64,000 nucleotides of DNA from Actinopolyspora xinjiangensis (GTDB lineage Bacteria > Actinomycetota > Actinomycetes > Mycobacteriales > Pseudonocardiaceae), in assembly GCF_900104475.1 (NCBI RefSeq), contig NZ_FNJR01000012.1, positions 62,001 to 126,000 of the forward strand. The letters are read 5' to 3'. This document shows, in pieces, positions 44,479 through 52,890 of the stretch (positions within the stretch are counted from its first letter, which is position 1; every line of letters starts with the position of its first letter). A program made the translations under genes and the position numbers. The notes under the pieces are model-generated. The model saw nothing but the letters and a program-made list of their open reading frames with translations, did no database searches and had not been told where the DNA came from.

Positions 44479-45431
44479 CCGCCCGCCCGAACACCTCCGC
44501 CGCTCGGCCACGCGTGCTGTTGGCGACCTACGCGGAGATGCCCGACTCCCACGAGGACGAGCACTCGTTGCCCGCCGCGCTCGACGAGCTGGGGATCGAC
44601 GTCTCCTGGGCCGTCTGGGACTCGGAGGCACGAGCCTTCGACACAGCGGACCTGGTGGTGCTGCGCAGCACCTGGGACTACACCTCGCGGTTGGAGGAGT
44701 TCCTGCGCTGGTGCGATTCGGTCCCCGCGCTGGCCAATCCCGCCCCGGTGGTGCGTTGGAACACCGACAAGCGGTACCTGGCCGAACTCGCCGACGTCGG
44801 ACTGCCGGTGATCCCGACACAGGTCGTCGCTCCGGAGCACTTCGAGGCGGGGCCGGACGGACGGGAATCCCGGAACGTCCGGCTGCCGGATCGGGAGTTC
44901 GTCGTCAAACCCGCTGTGGGCGCCGGTTCCCGAGGGGCCGCGCGTTTCCTGCCGAACCAGCGGGAGCGCGCTCTCGAACAGGTGCACGCGCTGCACGCCG
45001 CGGGCGTGGCGGCACTGGTCCAGCCCTACCAGCCGGCCGTGGACCGGGAGGGTGAGACGGCGCTGGTGTTCTTCGGCGGGGTGTACTCGCACGGTTTCGT
45101 CAAGGGGCCGCTGCTCGACCCGGCACGCGAGGCGGGGAGCGCCGCACCGAACGGGCACGGAGTGGGCAAGGGGCCGTTCGCCACCGACCCCGCTCCCGAA
45201 CTGCGGCGGGTCGCCGAGGACGTGCTCGACGCCGCCGGAGATCTGCTGGGGGTGGCGCGGCACGCTCTTCTCTACGCGCGCGTGGACCTGGTGCGCGGCG
45301 AGGACGGCGGACCCATGCTGCTGGAGCTGGAACTGATCGAACCGCGGCTCAACTTCCGGCTCGTCGACCGGGCGGCGCCGTTGCGCTTCGCCTCGGCCGT
45401 GCGCGGCGAACTCGCGCGGCGTGCCGTTTGA
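44475..45431 (+). CDS. ATP-grasp domain protein
   Basis: 318 residues from the GTG overlapping the upstream stop. An N-terminal domain with V-V-L-R-S-T-W-D-Y near 62 and W-N-T-D-K-R-Y-L near 95 is followed by the ATP-grasp fold: F-V-V-K-P-A-V-G-A-G-S near 145, Q-P-Y near 190, E-G-E-T-A-L-V-F-F-G near 200, and metal ligands E-L-x-L-I-E-P-R-L near 290. This is the group that includes the DcsG-like ligase of cycloserine biosynthesis and many uncharacterised ligases. It joins a carboxylate to an amine or thiol using ATP; the substrate is unknown. Confidence 0.82.
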   Translation: MTARPNTSAARPRVLLATYAEMPDSHEDEHSLPAALDELGIDVSWAVWDSEARAFDTADLVVLRSTWDYTSRLEEFLRWCDSVPALANPAPVVRWNTDKRYLAELADVGLPVIPTQVVAPEHFEAGPDGRESRNVRLPDREFVVKPAVGAGSRGAARFLPNQRERALEQVHALHAAGVAALVQPYQPAVDREGETALVFFGGVYSHGFVKGPLLDPAREAGSAAPNGHGVGKGPFATDPAPELRRVAEDVLDAAGDLLGVARHALLYARVDLVRGEDGGPMLLELELIEPRLNFRLVDRAAPLRFASAVRGELARRAV

Positions 45432-45450
45432 GACCGGGGCTGTTCCTCCT

Positions 45451-45488
45451 GCCGCTCCCGCGTTGATCCGCCGCTCCCGCGTTGATCC
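45451..45488. repeat. Perfect 19-bp tandem duplication
   Basis: Two back-to-back copies of a 19-nt unit ending in CGCGTTGATCC, at 45451-45469 and 45470-45488, just after the ATP-grasp stop. Part of a third (CGCGT) follows. It may be a duplicated binding site or a replication slip. Confidence 0.7.
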
Positions 45489-45615
45489 GCGTGGAGGACG
45501 GTATTCAGGGCAGGACGGTGCGTCGTTCGTCGTGAGCGCGGCGATCCGGTGGTAGAGCGTGTTGATCGCTGGAGTGTGGTGGTGTCGCCTTGCCTCCTGT
45601 GTCGGTTGCACCTAT

Positions 45616-45637
45616 GGTTTCAGTGTTGAACGAAACC
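45616..45637. promoter_or_regulatory. Palindrome upstream of the GbsR-like regulator
   Basis: GGTTTC (45616-45621) and GAAACC (45632-45637) flank AGTGTTGAAC, giving a 22-nt imperfect palindrome with inner GTT/AAC. It lies 45 nt before the regulator start, a likely self-regulatory operator (inference). Confidence 0.45.
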
Positions 45638-45681
45638 GATCACGGTACTCCCGTGGTCCGGCTCCGGAGGCGAACACACCA

Positions 45682-46170
45682 GTGGTCGAGTACACCCAGC
45701 GCACCGACCGCCCCGCGATGTCGGAGTGGATAGAGCGGATGGCGGCCTACTTCGAGTCCACCGAGGGGATGCCGCTGATCGCCGGGCGAATTCTGGCCTT
45801 CTTGCTGATCTGTGATCCCCCGGAGCGCACCGCCGCGGAACTCTCGCACGCGCTCAGCGCCAGCACCGGGTCGGTCAGCACGAACGTGCGGTTCCTGCTG
45901 CGGTTGGGGATCATCTCGAAGACCACTCGCCAGGGACGCGAGGCCGCACTCTACCGCGTGGAGGAACACCGATGGCCGGAGCTGGTCAGCGCCCGGATGC
46001 ACCGCATGGTCGAGCTGGAGAGCCTGATCGACTCCGGACTGCGGATGTTCAGCGGACAGGGGGAGCGCGCCCGCCGGTTGCGGACGGTCCACGAGTTCTA
46101 CCAGTGGCTCTCCGAGGAGATCCCGGAGTTGTGGCACCGTTGGGAACGTGACTCCCGCAGGCGGACTTGA
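45682..46170 (+). CDS. GbsR/MarR-like transcriptional regulator
   Basis: 162 residues from GTG 45682 with GGAGG 12 nt upstream. The layout is that of GbsR-type winged-helix regulators: an initial helix with W-I-E-R-M-A-A-Y-F, G-x-P-L-I-A-G-R-I-L-A-F-L near 30, recognition region T-A-A-E-L-S-H-A-L-S-A-S-T-G-S-V-S near 50, and a wing near 80-95. The C-terminal helices form the dimer interface. Its stop is 9 nt from the convergent ctaA stop. Target unknown; a palindrome precedes it. Confidence 0.82.
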   Translation: MVEYTQRTDRPAMSEWIERMAAYFESTEGMPLIAGRILAFLLICDPPERTAAELSHALSASTGSVSTNVRFLLRLGIISKTTRQGREAALYRVEEHRWPELVSARMHRMVELESLIDSGLRMFSGQGERARRLRTVHEFYQWLSEEIPELWHRWERDSRRRT

Positions 46171-46179
46171 CCGAGCCGG

Positions 46180-47151
46180 TCAGCCACCCACCGGTCGTGA
46201 TTCCGAGACATTCGAGCGCGCCCGCCTCGGTTCGGATGGCTTCCCCCGGTAGCGGGATTCGGCCCACAGCAGCGAGGCCGTCGCGATCACGACCGTGGCT
46301 CCGAGGACGTGTGCCACCACCAGTCCCTCGGGCACGCCGGTGACGTACTGCACCGACCCGAGCACCCCCTGCGCGAGCACCACGAGGCAGGCGACCGTGT
46401 AGGCGCGCAGCAGTCCGCGCGTCGGCGAGGTGCCGCGCAGCCAGAAGCCGAACACCGCCAGCAGGCAGAGGTAGGCCATCACCAGCAGCCCGTGCACCTG
46501 GGTCAGTATCGGAATGGGGATCGGCAGCCTCGGGGTGCTCGGGTCACCGGCGTGCGGTCCTGCCGCCGTGACCAGCGTGCCCGCGAACACCATGGCCGCC
46601 GCGACCACCATCAGGGCCACCAGCACCCCCCGCATCCTGCCGGTGACGATCGGAAGGGGTTTCTCGTCACCCTCGCCCGCCGCTTTGACCAACAGCCCGG
46701 AGAGCCATATCAACACCGCCGAGGCCATGAAGTGCAGCGAGACACTCCACCAGCGTAGGTCCAGCAGCACCGTCATGCCGCCGATCACGGCCTGTACCGG
46801 AACCCCCAACAGCACCGCGCCTGCCAGCAGCCGCAGCCTCGGGCGGGTCGGACGCACCCGCCAGACCAGCAGCAGGCAGATCAGTGCCGCCGCCGCGACG
46901 ACCCAGGTCAGCAGGCGGTTGCCGAACTCGACCACTTGGTGCAGCGGTGCGATGTCGGCGTGCGAGACCGGCACCATGCTGCCGGGGAAGCACTGCGGCC
47001 ACGTCGGACAGCCCAGTCCTGATCCGGTGACGCGCACGACCGCCCCAGTGACGGCGATCATCATCTGGGTCACCAGCACCGCGATGGTGGAGGCGCGAAC
47101 CAGCCGGACGGAAGGCCGGGACATTCGTTCTGGCAACGACGGTGTCGGCAC
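46180..47151 (-). CDS. ctaA: Haem A synthase (CtaA/COX15 family)
   Basis: 323 residues, about eight transmembrane helices. Signature segments: T-G-S-G-L-G-C-P-T-W-P-Q-C near 42 (the cysteine pair of the extracellular loop), H-Q-V-V-E-F-G-N-R near 70, and later histidines in S-L-H-F-M-A, Q-V-H-G and V-A-H-V-L-G-A that bind haem. It oxidises haem O to haem A for cytochrome aa3. The start may be GTG 47151 or ATG 47124. Same position as in the mycobacterial locus. Confidence 0.92.
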   Translation of the reverse strand: MPTPSLPERMSRPSVRLVRASTIAVLVTQMMIAVTGAVVRVTGSGLGCPTWPQCFPGSMVPVSHADIAPLHQVVEFGNRLLTWVVAAAALICLLLVWRVRPTRPRLRLLAGAVLLGVPVQAVIGGMTVLLDLRWWSVSLHFMASAVLIWLSGLLVKAAGEGDEKPLPIVTGRMRGVLVALMVVAAAMVFAGTLVTAAGPHAGDPSTPRLPIPIPILTQVHGLLVMAYLCLLAVFGFWLRGTSPTRGLLRAYTVACLVVLAQGVLGSVQYVTGVPEGLVVAHVLGATVVIATASLLWAESRYRGKPSEPRRARSNVSESRPVGG

Positions 47152-47214
47152 GTGACGATGGTAGGCACACCGCGCTTCCGTCCGGTGCGGGGGAGTGTGC
47201 CTCGGTGTCGCACG

Positions 47215-47254
47215 CCACGGTGGTGACCACTCCCCGGGGAAGCCACCACCGTGG
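47215..47254 (-). terminator. Hairpin between the SCO6745-like gene and ctaA
   Basis: Perfect 11-bp arms CCACGGTGGTG and CACCACCGTGG with an 18-nt loop, 18 nt downstream of the SCO6745-like stop. Confidence 0.65.
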
Positions 47255-47272
47255 CGGTGGAGCGCGGCGAGG

Positions 47273-48124
47273 TCAGTGCTCGAATATCCCCTTCGGTACG
47301 GCGCCCGCCTCGACGAGCTGTTTGCTCAGCGCGCCACCGGTTTCGAGCAGCCTGGAGAATTCCGAGGCGTCCAGGTTGCGCCACGGTTCCAGCGAGGCCG
47401 CGTCGGTGGCGTCCTCGATCTCGTCGAGTAGTCGCTCACCGGCCGTTGTCACCACCCCGGAGGAGTCCAGCAGGCCCCGGTCGGCCAGTTCCAGTTGTGC
47501 GTCGGTCCACTGTTCCTCGGACCAGGCGCGGGTCTCCTTCAGCGTCGCGGCGTTCATGCCCCGCCTCGCCGAGCTCTGCAGCACCGGCGCCTGCAGCGGG
47601 CCGAGCCCGGCCTGTTGCAGCACGGCGATGTGCGCGTCGCCCCGGAACTCCCGTAACAGGGTCAGGGCGTGCCACAGCCGTAGGTGAGGCTCAGCCGGAT
47701 ATTCGATCTCGGCGTGGGCGGCGAACAGGGGTTTGCCCGCCGGTGAACACCCCTCGGCGGCCTTGGTCGCCAGCCGTCCGGCTTCGTCCACCGCCTCCGA
47801 GCTCAGCGTTTCCGCGCCCAGCATTCGTTCCAGAGCTCCGGAGACCGCGCGGAACCGGGCGGCGACGATGTCGGCGGGGCTCGCTATCGACCAGGCGGCG
47901 GGGATGTGCCGCCGCACCAGTTCGGGGTTGAAGTTGTAGAAGGTGGCGGCCACCACTTTGGGTCCGACCGCTCCCAGTGGGGCGGCCCGGCTCGCGAAAT
48001 AGGCCCTGCTCCAGGAGTCCAGCCCGATTTCGGCCATCTCCCGTTGTAGTTCGGGAGCGAAGTAGATCATCGCGTGCGGCAGGTCGAGCGCTTTCTTCGC
48101 TTCGCGTGCGGCTTGGGTCTGCAT
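47273..48124 (-). CDS. SCO6745/SalK-like family protein
   Basis: 283 residues from ATG 48124; GTG 48133 is also possible. The family pattern is clear: H-A-M-I-Y-F-A-P-E near 17, G-L-D-S-W-S-R-A-Y-F-A-S-R-A-A-P-L-G near 35, and V-A-A-T-F-Y-N-F-N-P near 58. The C-terminal half is helical with a winged-helix look (W-T-D-A-Q-L-E-L-A-D-R-G-L-L, then T-T-A-G-E-R-L-L-D). Members are common in actinomycetes and mostly uncharacterised; the name comes from salinomycin and Streptomyces genes. A regulatory role is possible but unproven. Confidence 0.8.
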   Translation of the reverse strand: MQTQAAREAKKALDLPHAMIYFAPELQREMAEIGLDSWSRAYFASRAAPLGAVGPKVVAATFYNFNPELVRRHIPAAWSIASPADIVAARFRAVSGALERMLGAETLSSEAVDEAGRLATKAAEGCSPAGKPLFAAHAEIEYPAEPHLRLWHALTLLREFRGDAHIAVLQQAGLGPLQAPVLQSSARRGMNAATLKETRAWSEEQWTDAQLELADRGLLDSSGVVTTAGERLLDEIEDATDAASLEPWRNLDASEFSRLLETGGALSKQLVEAGAVPKGIFEH

Positions 48125-48166
48125 GATCCACACCCTATTGGTCCTCGCTCCCCGATGGGGCGCGAA

Positions 48167-49012
48167 TCAGCTGAGTCGGGTGGTGCGCAGCGCGAGTGCT
48201 CCCGCGGCTACCCCCCACGACACGAGGACCAGCAACGATCGCGCGGAGGGTGCCGTCCCCTCGGAGAGGCAGGCCGCGAGGGCCTCGGCCAGCGCGCCGG
48301 ACGGGAGGTACTCGTCGAGTGAGTTCATCACACCGGGAAGATGACGGGCCGGCACCGCGAGACCACCGGCCAGCAGCAGCACGAACCATGTGGTGTTGGC
48401 CACGGCGAGCACGGTCTCGGCCCGCAGCGCACCACCCACGAGCACGCCGCCCGCACCGAAGACGAGGGTGCCCAGGACCAGTATGGGGACCGCGGCCGCC
48501 ACGCCGGTACCGGAAGGCTGCCACCCGAGCACCAGGGCGGTGCCACCGAGGACCACGGTCTGCAGGGCGACCACCAGCAGTGCGGCCAGCACTCGTCCCG
48601 CGATCAGCACCCAGCGGGGCAGGGCGGTGGCGCTGAGGCGTTTGATCACCCCGTATCGGCGGTCGAAGCCCAGTGCGATGGCCTGGCCGGTGAAGCCGGT
48701 GGACATCACCGCCAGCGCGAGTATCCGCGGGGCGACAGAGTCCACGCGCGGTGGTTCCACCAGGCCGACCTCGAGCGTGCTCATCCCGATCAGCAGCACG
48801 AGCGGGATCAGCAGGGTGAGCAGTGCCTGCTCCGGATGTCGCAGCGTCAGCAGCGATTCCATCCGGGTCTGGGTGGCCAGCATCCGAAGCGGGTTGGCCC
48901 GTCCGGGGGCGGGGCGGAACGTTCCCTGGGGGAACAACGACCCGTGGGGCGCTTTGTCGGCCTCGTCGGCGATTCCTTCGTACGCGCCGCCGGAGCTTTC
49001 CTGTCGTGTCAA
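48167..49012 (-). CDS. ABC-2 type transporter permease
   Basis: 281 residues with a probable TTG start that overlaps the ATPase stop (TTGA). After a 50-residue polar start there are six hydrophobic segments, from L-T-L-L-I-P-L-V-L-L near 65 to the C-terminal L-V-L-V-S-W-G-V near 260. The F-D-R-R-Y-G-V-I-K-R-L-S motif near 115 is typical of ABC-2 permeases. With the ATPase it forms an exporter found at the same place in mycobacteria next to ctaA. Substrate unknown. Confidence 0.85.
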   Translation of the reverse strand: MTRQESSGGAYEGIADEADKAPHGSLFPQGTFRPAPGRANPLRMLATQTRMESLLTLRHPEQALLTLLIPLVLLIGMSTLEVGLVEPPRVDSVAPRILALAVMSTGFTGQAIALGFDRRYGVIKRLSATALPRWVLIAGRVLAALLVVALQTVVLGGTALVLGWQPSGTGVAAAVPILVLGTLVFGAGGVLVGGALRAETVLAVANTTWFVLLLAGGLAVPARHLPGVMNSLDEYLPSGALAEALAACLSEGTAPSARSLLVLVSWGVAAGALALRTTRLS

Positions 49013-49947
49013 GCGCGCAACTCCCGTCCGGTCAGTTCGAGGAAGACGTCCTCCAGACTGCGTCGGCCGAGCCGCAGCTCGTCGGCCATCACCCCGTGCT
49101 GGGCGCACCAGGCCGTCACCGTGGAGACGGTCTGCGGGTCGATGTGTCCCCGCACCAGGTACTGCCCCGGACGCACCTCCCGGGCCGAGCATCCCTCCGG
49201 CAGCGCGGTGAGCAGCGGTTCGAGGTCGAGTTTCGGGCGGGAGCGGAAGTGCAGTTCACGTCGGTGCTCGTCGCCGGAGGTGAGCTCTTCGGGGCTTCCC
49301 CGCGCCAGGACCCGACCGTGGTCGACGATCACCACCCGGTCCGCCAGGGTCTCGGCCTCGTCCATGAGGTGAGTGGTCAGCAGCACCCCGACCCCGTCGG
49401 CACGCAGGGCGGACATCAGTTCCCAGACCAGGTTGCGGGCGTGGGCGTCCATGCCCGCCGTGGGTTCGTCGAGGAACACCAGCTCGGGCCTGCCGACCAG
49501 CGCGCACGCCAGCGAGAGCCGTTGCTGCTGCCCGCCGGACAACCGTTTGTAGGGGACGGTGCGCACTCCGTCGAGCCCGAGGACCTCCAGCAGCCACGCG
49601 GGATCGAGCGGTTCGGCGCAGCAGGCGGCCACCAGGCGGAGCATCTCCTCGGCACGTACGCCGGGGTAGGCGCCACCGCCCTGCGGCATCACTCCGATCC
49701 GGGGGCGCAGCCGGGTTCCCTGGGTCGTCGGATCCAGGCCGAGCACTCGGACCTGGCCCTCGTCGGGGCGGAGGAAGCCTTCGCAGATCTCCACGGTAGT
49801 GGTCTTGCCCGCACCGTTCGGGCCGAGCAGGGCCAGCATCTCACCGCGTGCCAGGTGCAGGTCGATGCCGGCGACGGCGGTGTGACCGCCGAATCGTTTG
49901 GTCAGCCCCCACGCCCGCACAGCGGCGGAATCGGCGTCCTGGTTCAC
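49009..49947 (-). CDS. ABC transporter ATP-binding protein
   Basis: 312 residues. Walker A G-P-N-G-A-G-K-T-T near 44, Q-loop V-M-P-Q-G near 88, signature L-S-G-G-Q-Q-Q near 137, Walker B L-V-F-L-D-E-P-T near 157, switch His in T-T-H-L. A C-terminal 80-residue extension is typical of DrrA/CcmA-type exporters. It pairs with the downstream ABC-2 permease. No upstream promoter is obvious; repeat copy D lies just beyond its start. Confidence 0.92.
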   Translation of the reverse strand: MNQDADSAAVRAWGLTKRFGGHTAVAGIDLHLARGEMLALLGPNGAGKTTTVEICEGFLRPDEGQVRVLGLDPTTQGTRLRPRIGVMPQGGGAYPGVRAEEMLRLVAACCAEPLDPAWLLEVLGLDGVRTVPYKRLSGGQQQRLSLACALVGRPELVFLDEPTAGMDAHARNLVWELMSALRADGVGVLLTTHLMDEAETLADRVVIVDHGRVLARGSPEELTSGDEHRRELHFRSRPKLDLEPLLTALPEGCSAREVRPGQYLVRGHIDPQTVSTVTAWCAQHGVMADELRLGRRSLEDVFLELTGRELRA

Positions 49948-49989
49948 GTCCAGTCAGAGTAGTAGGTGCTTGTTCATCCGGTCCTCGCA

Positions 49990-50145
49990 GGTGTGCTCGC
50001 TCGGCGGAGCCTCTCGCGGGCTCAGGAAGGGGCCTGGTCCCGGTACGGGGCAGGACCGCGCGACGTCGGGCCTTCCCCGCGAGGGCACCACGGGAGATTC
50101 CGCGGCGGTGTGAGCTGTGGGAGTGGCCGTTTCGGCGCTGGTGAC
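49990..50145 (-). repeat. Composite palindromic repeat, copy D (diverged)
   Basis: Read on the minus strand: CCACTCCCACAGCTCACACCGCC, then GCGGAATCTCCCGTGG, CCTCGCGGGGAAGGCCCGACGTCGCG, a changed centre, AGGCCCCTTCC, and CCGCGAGAGGCTCCGCC. The order of blocks matches copies A and C, but the GTAGG/CTAC centre has been replaced. It lies upstream of the ABC transporter operon, within a 339-nt gap between that operon and mptB. Confidence 0.5.
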
Positions 50146-50162
50146 GCCGGAGGAGACATCGA

Positions 50163-50210
50163 AGACGGCCTCAGGCGACACGTCTCCGCATGTCTCACCT
50201 GACGCCGTCT
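50163..50210 (-). terminator. Long hairpin downstream of mptB
   Basis: 16-bp arms starting AGACGGC and ending GCCGTCT with two mismatches and a 16-nt loop. It lies 77 nt after the mptB stop on the minus strand. Likely terminator of mptB. Confidence 0.55.
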
Positions 50211-50286
50211 GCCGAAACGAGGGTTTCCGCTCCGTGCGGACCCGGCCGACGCGGGCGGTGGAGTCCCTTCCCGGTGTGGTCGGGTT

Positions 50287-51906
50287 CTAGCGTGACTCCG
50301 CCGTGGCGGAACCGTCGCGGGTGGGCAGCAGCCGGGGCACTCTGCCGCGGGTCAGCAGCAGGATCGCGGTGAAAGCCAGGAGGGCGGCGATCACGGCGAA
50401 CGGGATCATGTACGCCCGCAGCACGTACCCCGCCCCGGTCGGCGGCACCAGCAGCGCCACCGACGCGCTGATGGCCGTGGTGACCAGGCGGAACCGGGAG
50501 TCGTTGGTGGACACCGCGAGCGGAGCCAGCGCCCACAGCAGGTACCACGGGTGCAGAACCGGGCCGAGCAGGGCGACCGCCCCCAGGGTTATGCCCAACC
50601 CCGTCATGGGTTCCATCCGTCCTCGGAACGAGGTCCACAGCAGCCGCAGGCACACCAGGGCGCTGATCCCGTAGCCGACGATCTTGGTGATGCTCAGCAT
50701 CGCGTCGGTGTGGTTGCCCAGCCGCAGCAGCATGCTCACGCCGCCGCCGCCGAACATGCCGATCGCGGTCATGGGGGCCAGCCACGTCTTGATCCGGTTG
50801 GGCACGTCGAAGGTCTCCAACCATCCCAGACCCCAGCCGCTGGCCATCGTGATGATCGTCATGGCGGCCAGGAAGACCACGAGCAGCGCCGCCGCCACCC
50901 GCAGCAGGTCGGTGAGCCGAGCGCCGCGTCGCCTGGCGAGGTAGATGCCCAGGAAGCCGAGCGCGATGAAAGCGGGGGGTTTCACCGCGCCGGCCACGAC
51001 TATGATCACCGCGCCGACGATCAGGCCCACCGGGTGGGGCAGCCGCAGGCCGAGTTCGATACCCGCCAGCATCATGCCCATCAGCAGGGCCTCGTTGTGC
51101 ATACCGCTGACCACGTGGAACAGCACGATCGGGTTGGCCGCGCACAGCCACAGCGCGCACACGGGGTGAACACCGCAGCGCCTGGCCAGGTGGGGGATGG
51201 CCCAGACGGCCAGTGCCAGCGACAGCAGCATCACCAAGCGCCACATCAGCACGCCGAACACGATGTTGTCGCCGACGAGCGCCGCGATGGCCCTGCCGAA
51301 CATCAGGAACAGCGGGCCGTAGGGGGCGGGGGTGTCGCGCCAGATGTTGGGGACGTTGGCCGTCAGCGGGTTGTCCACGCCCAGCGCTTCGGAGGGGCCG
51401 AACTCGTAGGGGTCCGCCCCGCTCGCGGCCACCGCGCTCTGTGCCAGGTAGGCGTACATGTCGCGGCTGAACAGCGGGGGAGCTATCGCCAGCGGAAAGC
51501 CCCACATCACTATGGTGCGACCGAGCTGGGTGCGGGAGACGAGGCGGCTCCGGCCGGGCAGGGCGAGTCGGCCCAGCCACAGCCAGCCGATCACCACCAT
51601 CAGCATGCCCAACCAGGCGCAGGCCATCGCCACGGTGGGCATGCGGGCGGGCAGGCTCAGCACGCGGATGCCGGAGATCGGGTTGTCCACCGGTGCGGCT
51701 CCCGCTCCGAGGGCGGCGAACGCGAGCAGCAGGGAGCCGGTGGTGCCGAACCGGCGCACGAGCGCCAGCTGGCGGCGTTCGCTCCGGTCGAGTGGGCCCG
51801 GGGTGTCGTCCGTGCCGGGTGCGAGCGTGGCCGTCCCGGTCCGCTCGGGTGCGTGGTCCCGACCGTCGGTGGGGCCGTCCGCGTCCGTTGTTTCGCCTGC
51901 CGCCAT
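50287..51906 (-). CDS. mptB: Alpha-(1->6)-mannopyranosyltransferase MptB
   Basis: 539 residues, a GT-C type polyprenol-phosphomannose-dependent transferase with about 13 hydrophobic segments. After a 50-residue polar start comes the first helix, and the catalytic loop area contains S-R-D-M-Y-A-Y-L-A-Q near 146 with the acidic residue expected of GT-C enzymes, then N-P-L-T-A-N and P-Y-G-P-L near 195. MptB starts the alpha-1,6-mannan core of lipomannan. It lies beside sufR in the divergent direction, as in mycobacteria. Presence suggests a lipoglycan-bearing wall. Confidence 0.88.
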   Translation of the reverse strand: MAAGETTDADGPTDGRDHAPERTGTATLAPGTDDTPGPLDRSERRQLALVRRFGTTGSLLLAFAALGAGAAPVDNPISGIRVLSLPARMPTVAMACAWLGMLMVVIGWLWLGRLALPGRSRLVSRTQLGRTIVMWGFPLAIAPPLFSRDMYAYLAQSAVAASGADPYEFGPSEALGVDNPLTANVPNIWRDTPAPYGPLFLMFGRAIAALVGDNIVFGVLMWRLVMLLSLALAVWAIPHLARRCGVHPVCALWLCAANPIVLFHVVSGMHNEALLMGMMLAGIELGLRLPHPVGLIVGAVIIVVAGAVKPPAFIALGFLGIYLARRRGARLTDLLRVAAALLVVFLAAMTIITMASGWGLGWLETFDVPNRIKTWLAPMTAIGMFGGGGVSMLLRLGNHTDAMLSITKIVGYGISALVCLRLLWTSFRGRMEPMTGLGITLGAVALLGPVLHPWYLLWALAPLAVSTNDSRFRLVTTAISASVALLVPPTGAGYVLRAYMIPFAVIAALLAFTAILLLTRGRVPRLLPTRDGSATAESR

Positions 51907-52031
51907 GGGGACCGAGCCTAGCTACTCCCTCGGGGGGTGTGTGTCAAGGGCGAGCAGTAGGGTCTTGCCCCCCGGGTGTGAGACAACTCATGTGGTCGCC
52001 CCTGCCCGCTGCCGCGGGATCGATAATTAGG

Positions 52032-52044
52032 TAACATCAGTGTT
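52032..52044 (+). promoter_or_regulatory. Possible leaderless sufR promoter with overlapping palindrome
   Basis: TAACAT (52032-52037) fits an actinobacterial -10 hexamer 7-8 nt before the GTG start. The palindrome AACA-TCAG-TGTT (52033-52044) overlaps it and ends right at the start codon. There is no ribosome site, so a leaderless transcript is likely. Self-repression by SufR is known in other actinomycetes, but the binding sequence here is inference. Confidence 0.4.
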
Positions 52045-52890
52045 GTGAAAAACGTCGGAACCTCCCCAGCGGACGCGGCGGTCGAGTGGACCGCCGAGGA
52101 GCCGGGCTCTGCGCGTCAGGGCACGGCTCCGGGCGTCGGCGACGGGCGGACCCGGCAGCTGGTCGCCCGGATGGTGCTGGAACAGGGCCCCGTCACGGCG
52201 GCCGGTGTGGCCGAGCGGCTCGGCTTGAGCCCGGCGGCGGTGCGCAGGCATCTCGATGCGCTCGTCGCCGACGGTGAGGCGTGGGTCAGGGAGTCCTCGC
52301 CTCGGGGCCGCAGGGGGAGGGGACGTCCGGCTAAGCTGTTCCTGTTGACCGAGAGCGGGCGGGCGCGGTTCGGCCACGCCTACGACGACCTCGCGGTGTC
52401 GGCCCTGCGGTTCCTGGCCGAGCAGTCCGGCGAACAGGCGATACGTTCGTTCGCCGAACGGCGGATGGCCGCTCTGGTGGAACACCACCGTGACGCGTTG
52501 GCGGCCAGCGAGACCGTCGCCGAGCGCGCGCAGGTGCTCGCTGACGCGCTCACGCGGGAGGGCTACGCCGCTTCCGCGCGAACCGTTGGATCGGGGGAGC
52601 AGCTTTGTCAGCACCACTGCCCGGTGGCGCATGTCGCTGCGGACTTTCCGCAGTTGTGTGAAGCCGAGACCGAGGCGTTCGCCGAGGTGCTCGGCACTCA
52701 CGTGCAGCGGCTGGCCACGATCGCCAACGGCGACGCGGCCTGCACCACGCACGTTCCGCACGCACGATCGGAGGACCGGGCGGAGAGTCGTCCGGGAACC
52801 GGTCGCAACGCTGTCGTGACGGACTCCGCGCGGCGGAGCCCGAACCGACAGGACACAGCCCCGAGTCCTCATGGAGGGGAGCCCGTATGA
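52045..52890 (+). CDS. sufR: Iron-sulphur cluster regulator SufR
   Basis: 281 residues, GTG start. A winged helix in residues 30-90 ([18 protein letters not shown], then G-R-G-R-P-A-K). The C-terminal part carries the cluster ligands C188, C192 and C205 in the pattern C-x3-C-x12-C. SufR senses Fe-S status and represses the suf operon when its cluster is present. The stop overlaps sufB (ATGA). It is the first gene of sufRBDCSUT. Confidence 0.93.
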   Translation: MKNVGTSPADAAVEWTAEEPGSARQGTAPGVGDGRTRQLVARMVLEQGPVTAAGVAERLGLSPAAVRRHLDALVADGEAWVRESSPRGRRGRGRPAKLFLLTESGRARFGHAYDDLAVSALRFLAEQSGEQAIRSFAERRMAALVEHHRDALAASETVAERAQVLADALTREGYAASARTVGSGEQLCQHHCPVAHVAADFPQLCEAETEAFAEVLGTHVQRLATIANGDAACTTHVPHARSEDRAESRPGTGRNAVVTDSARRSPNRQDTAPSPHGGEPV

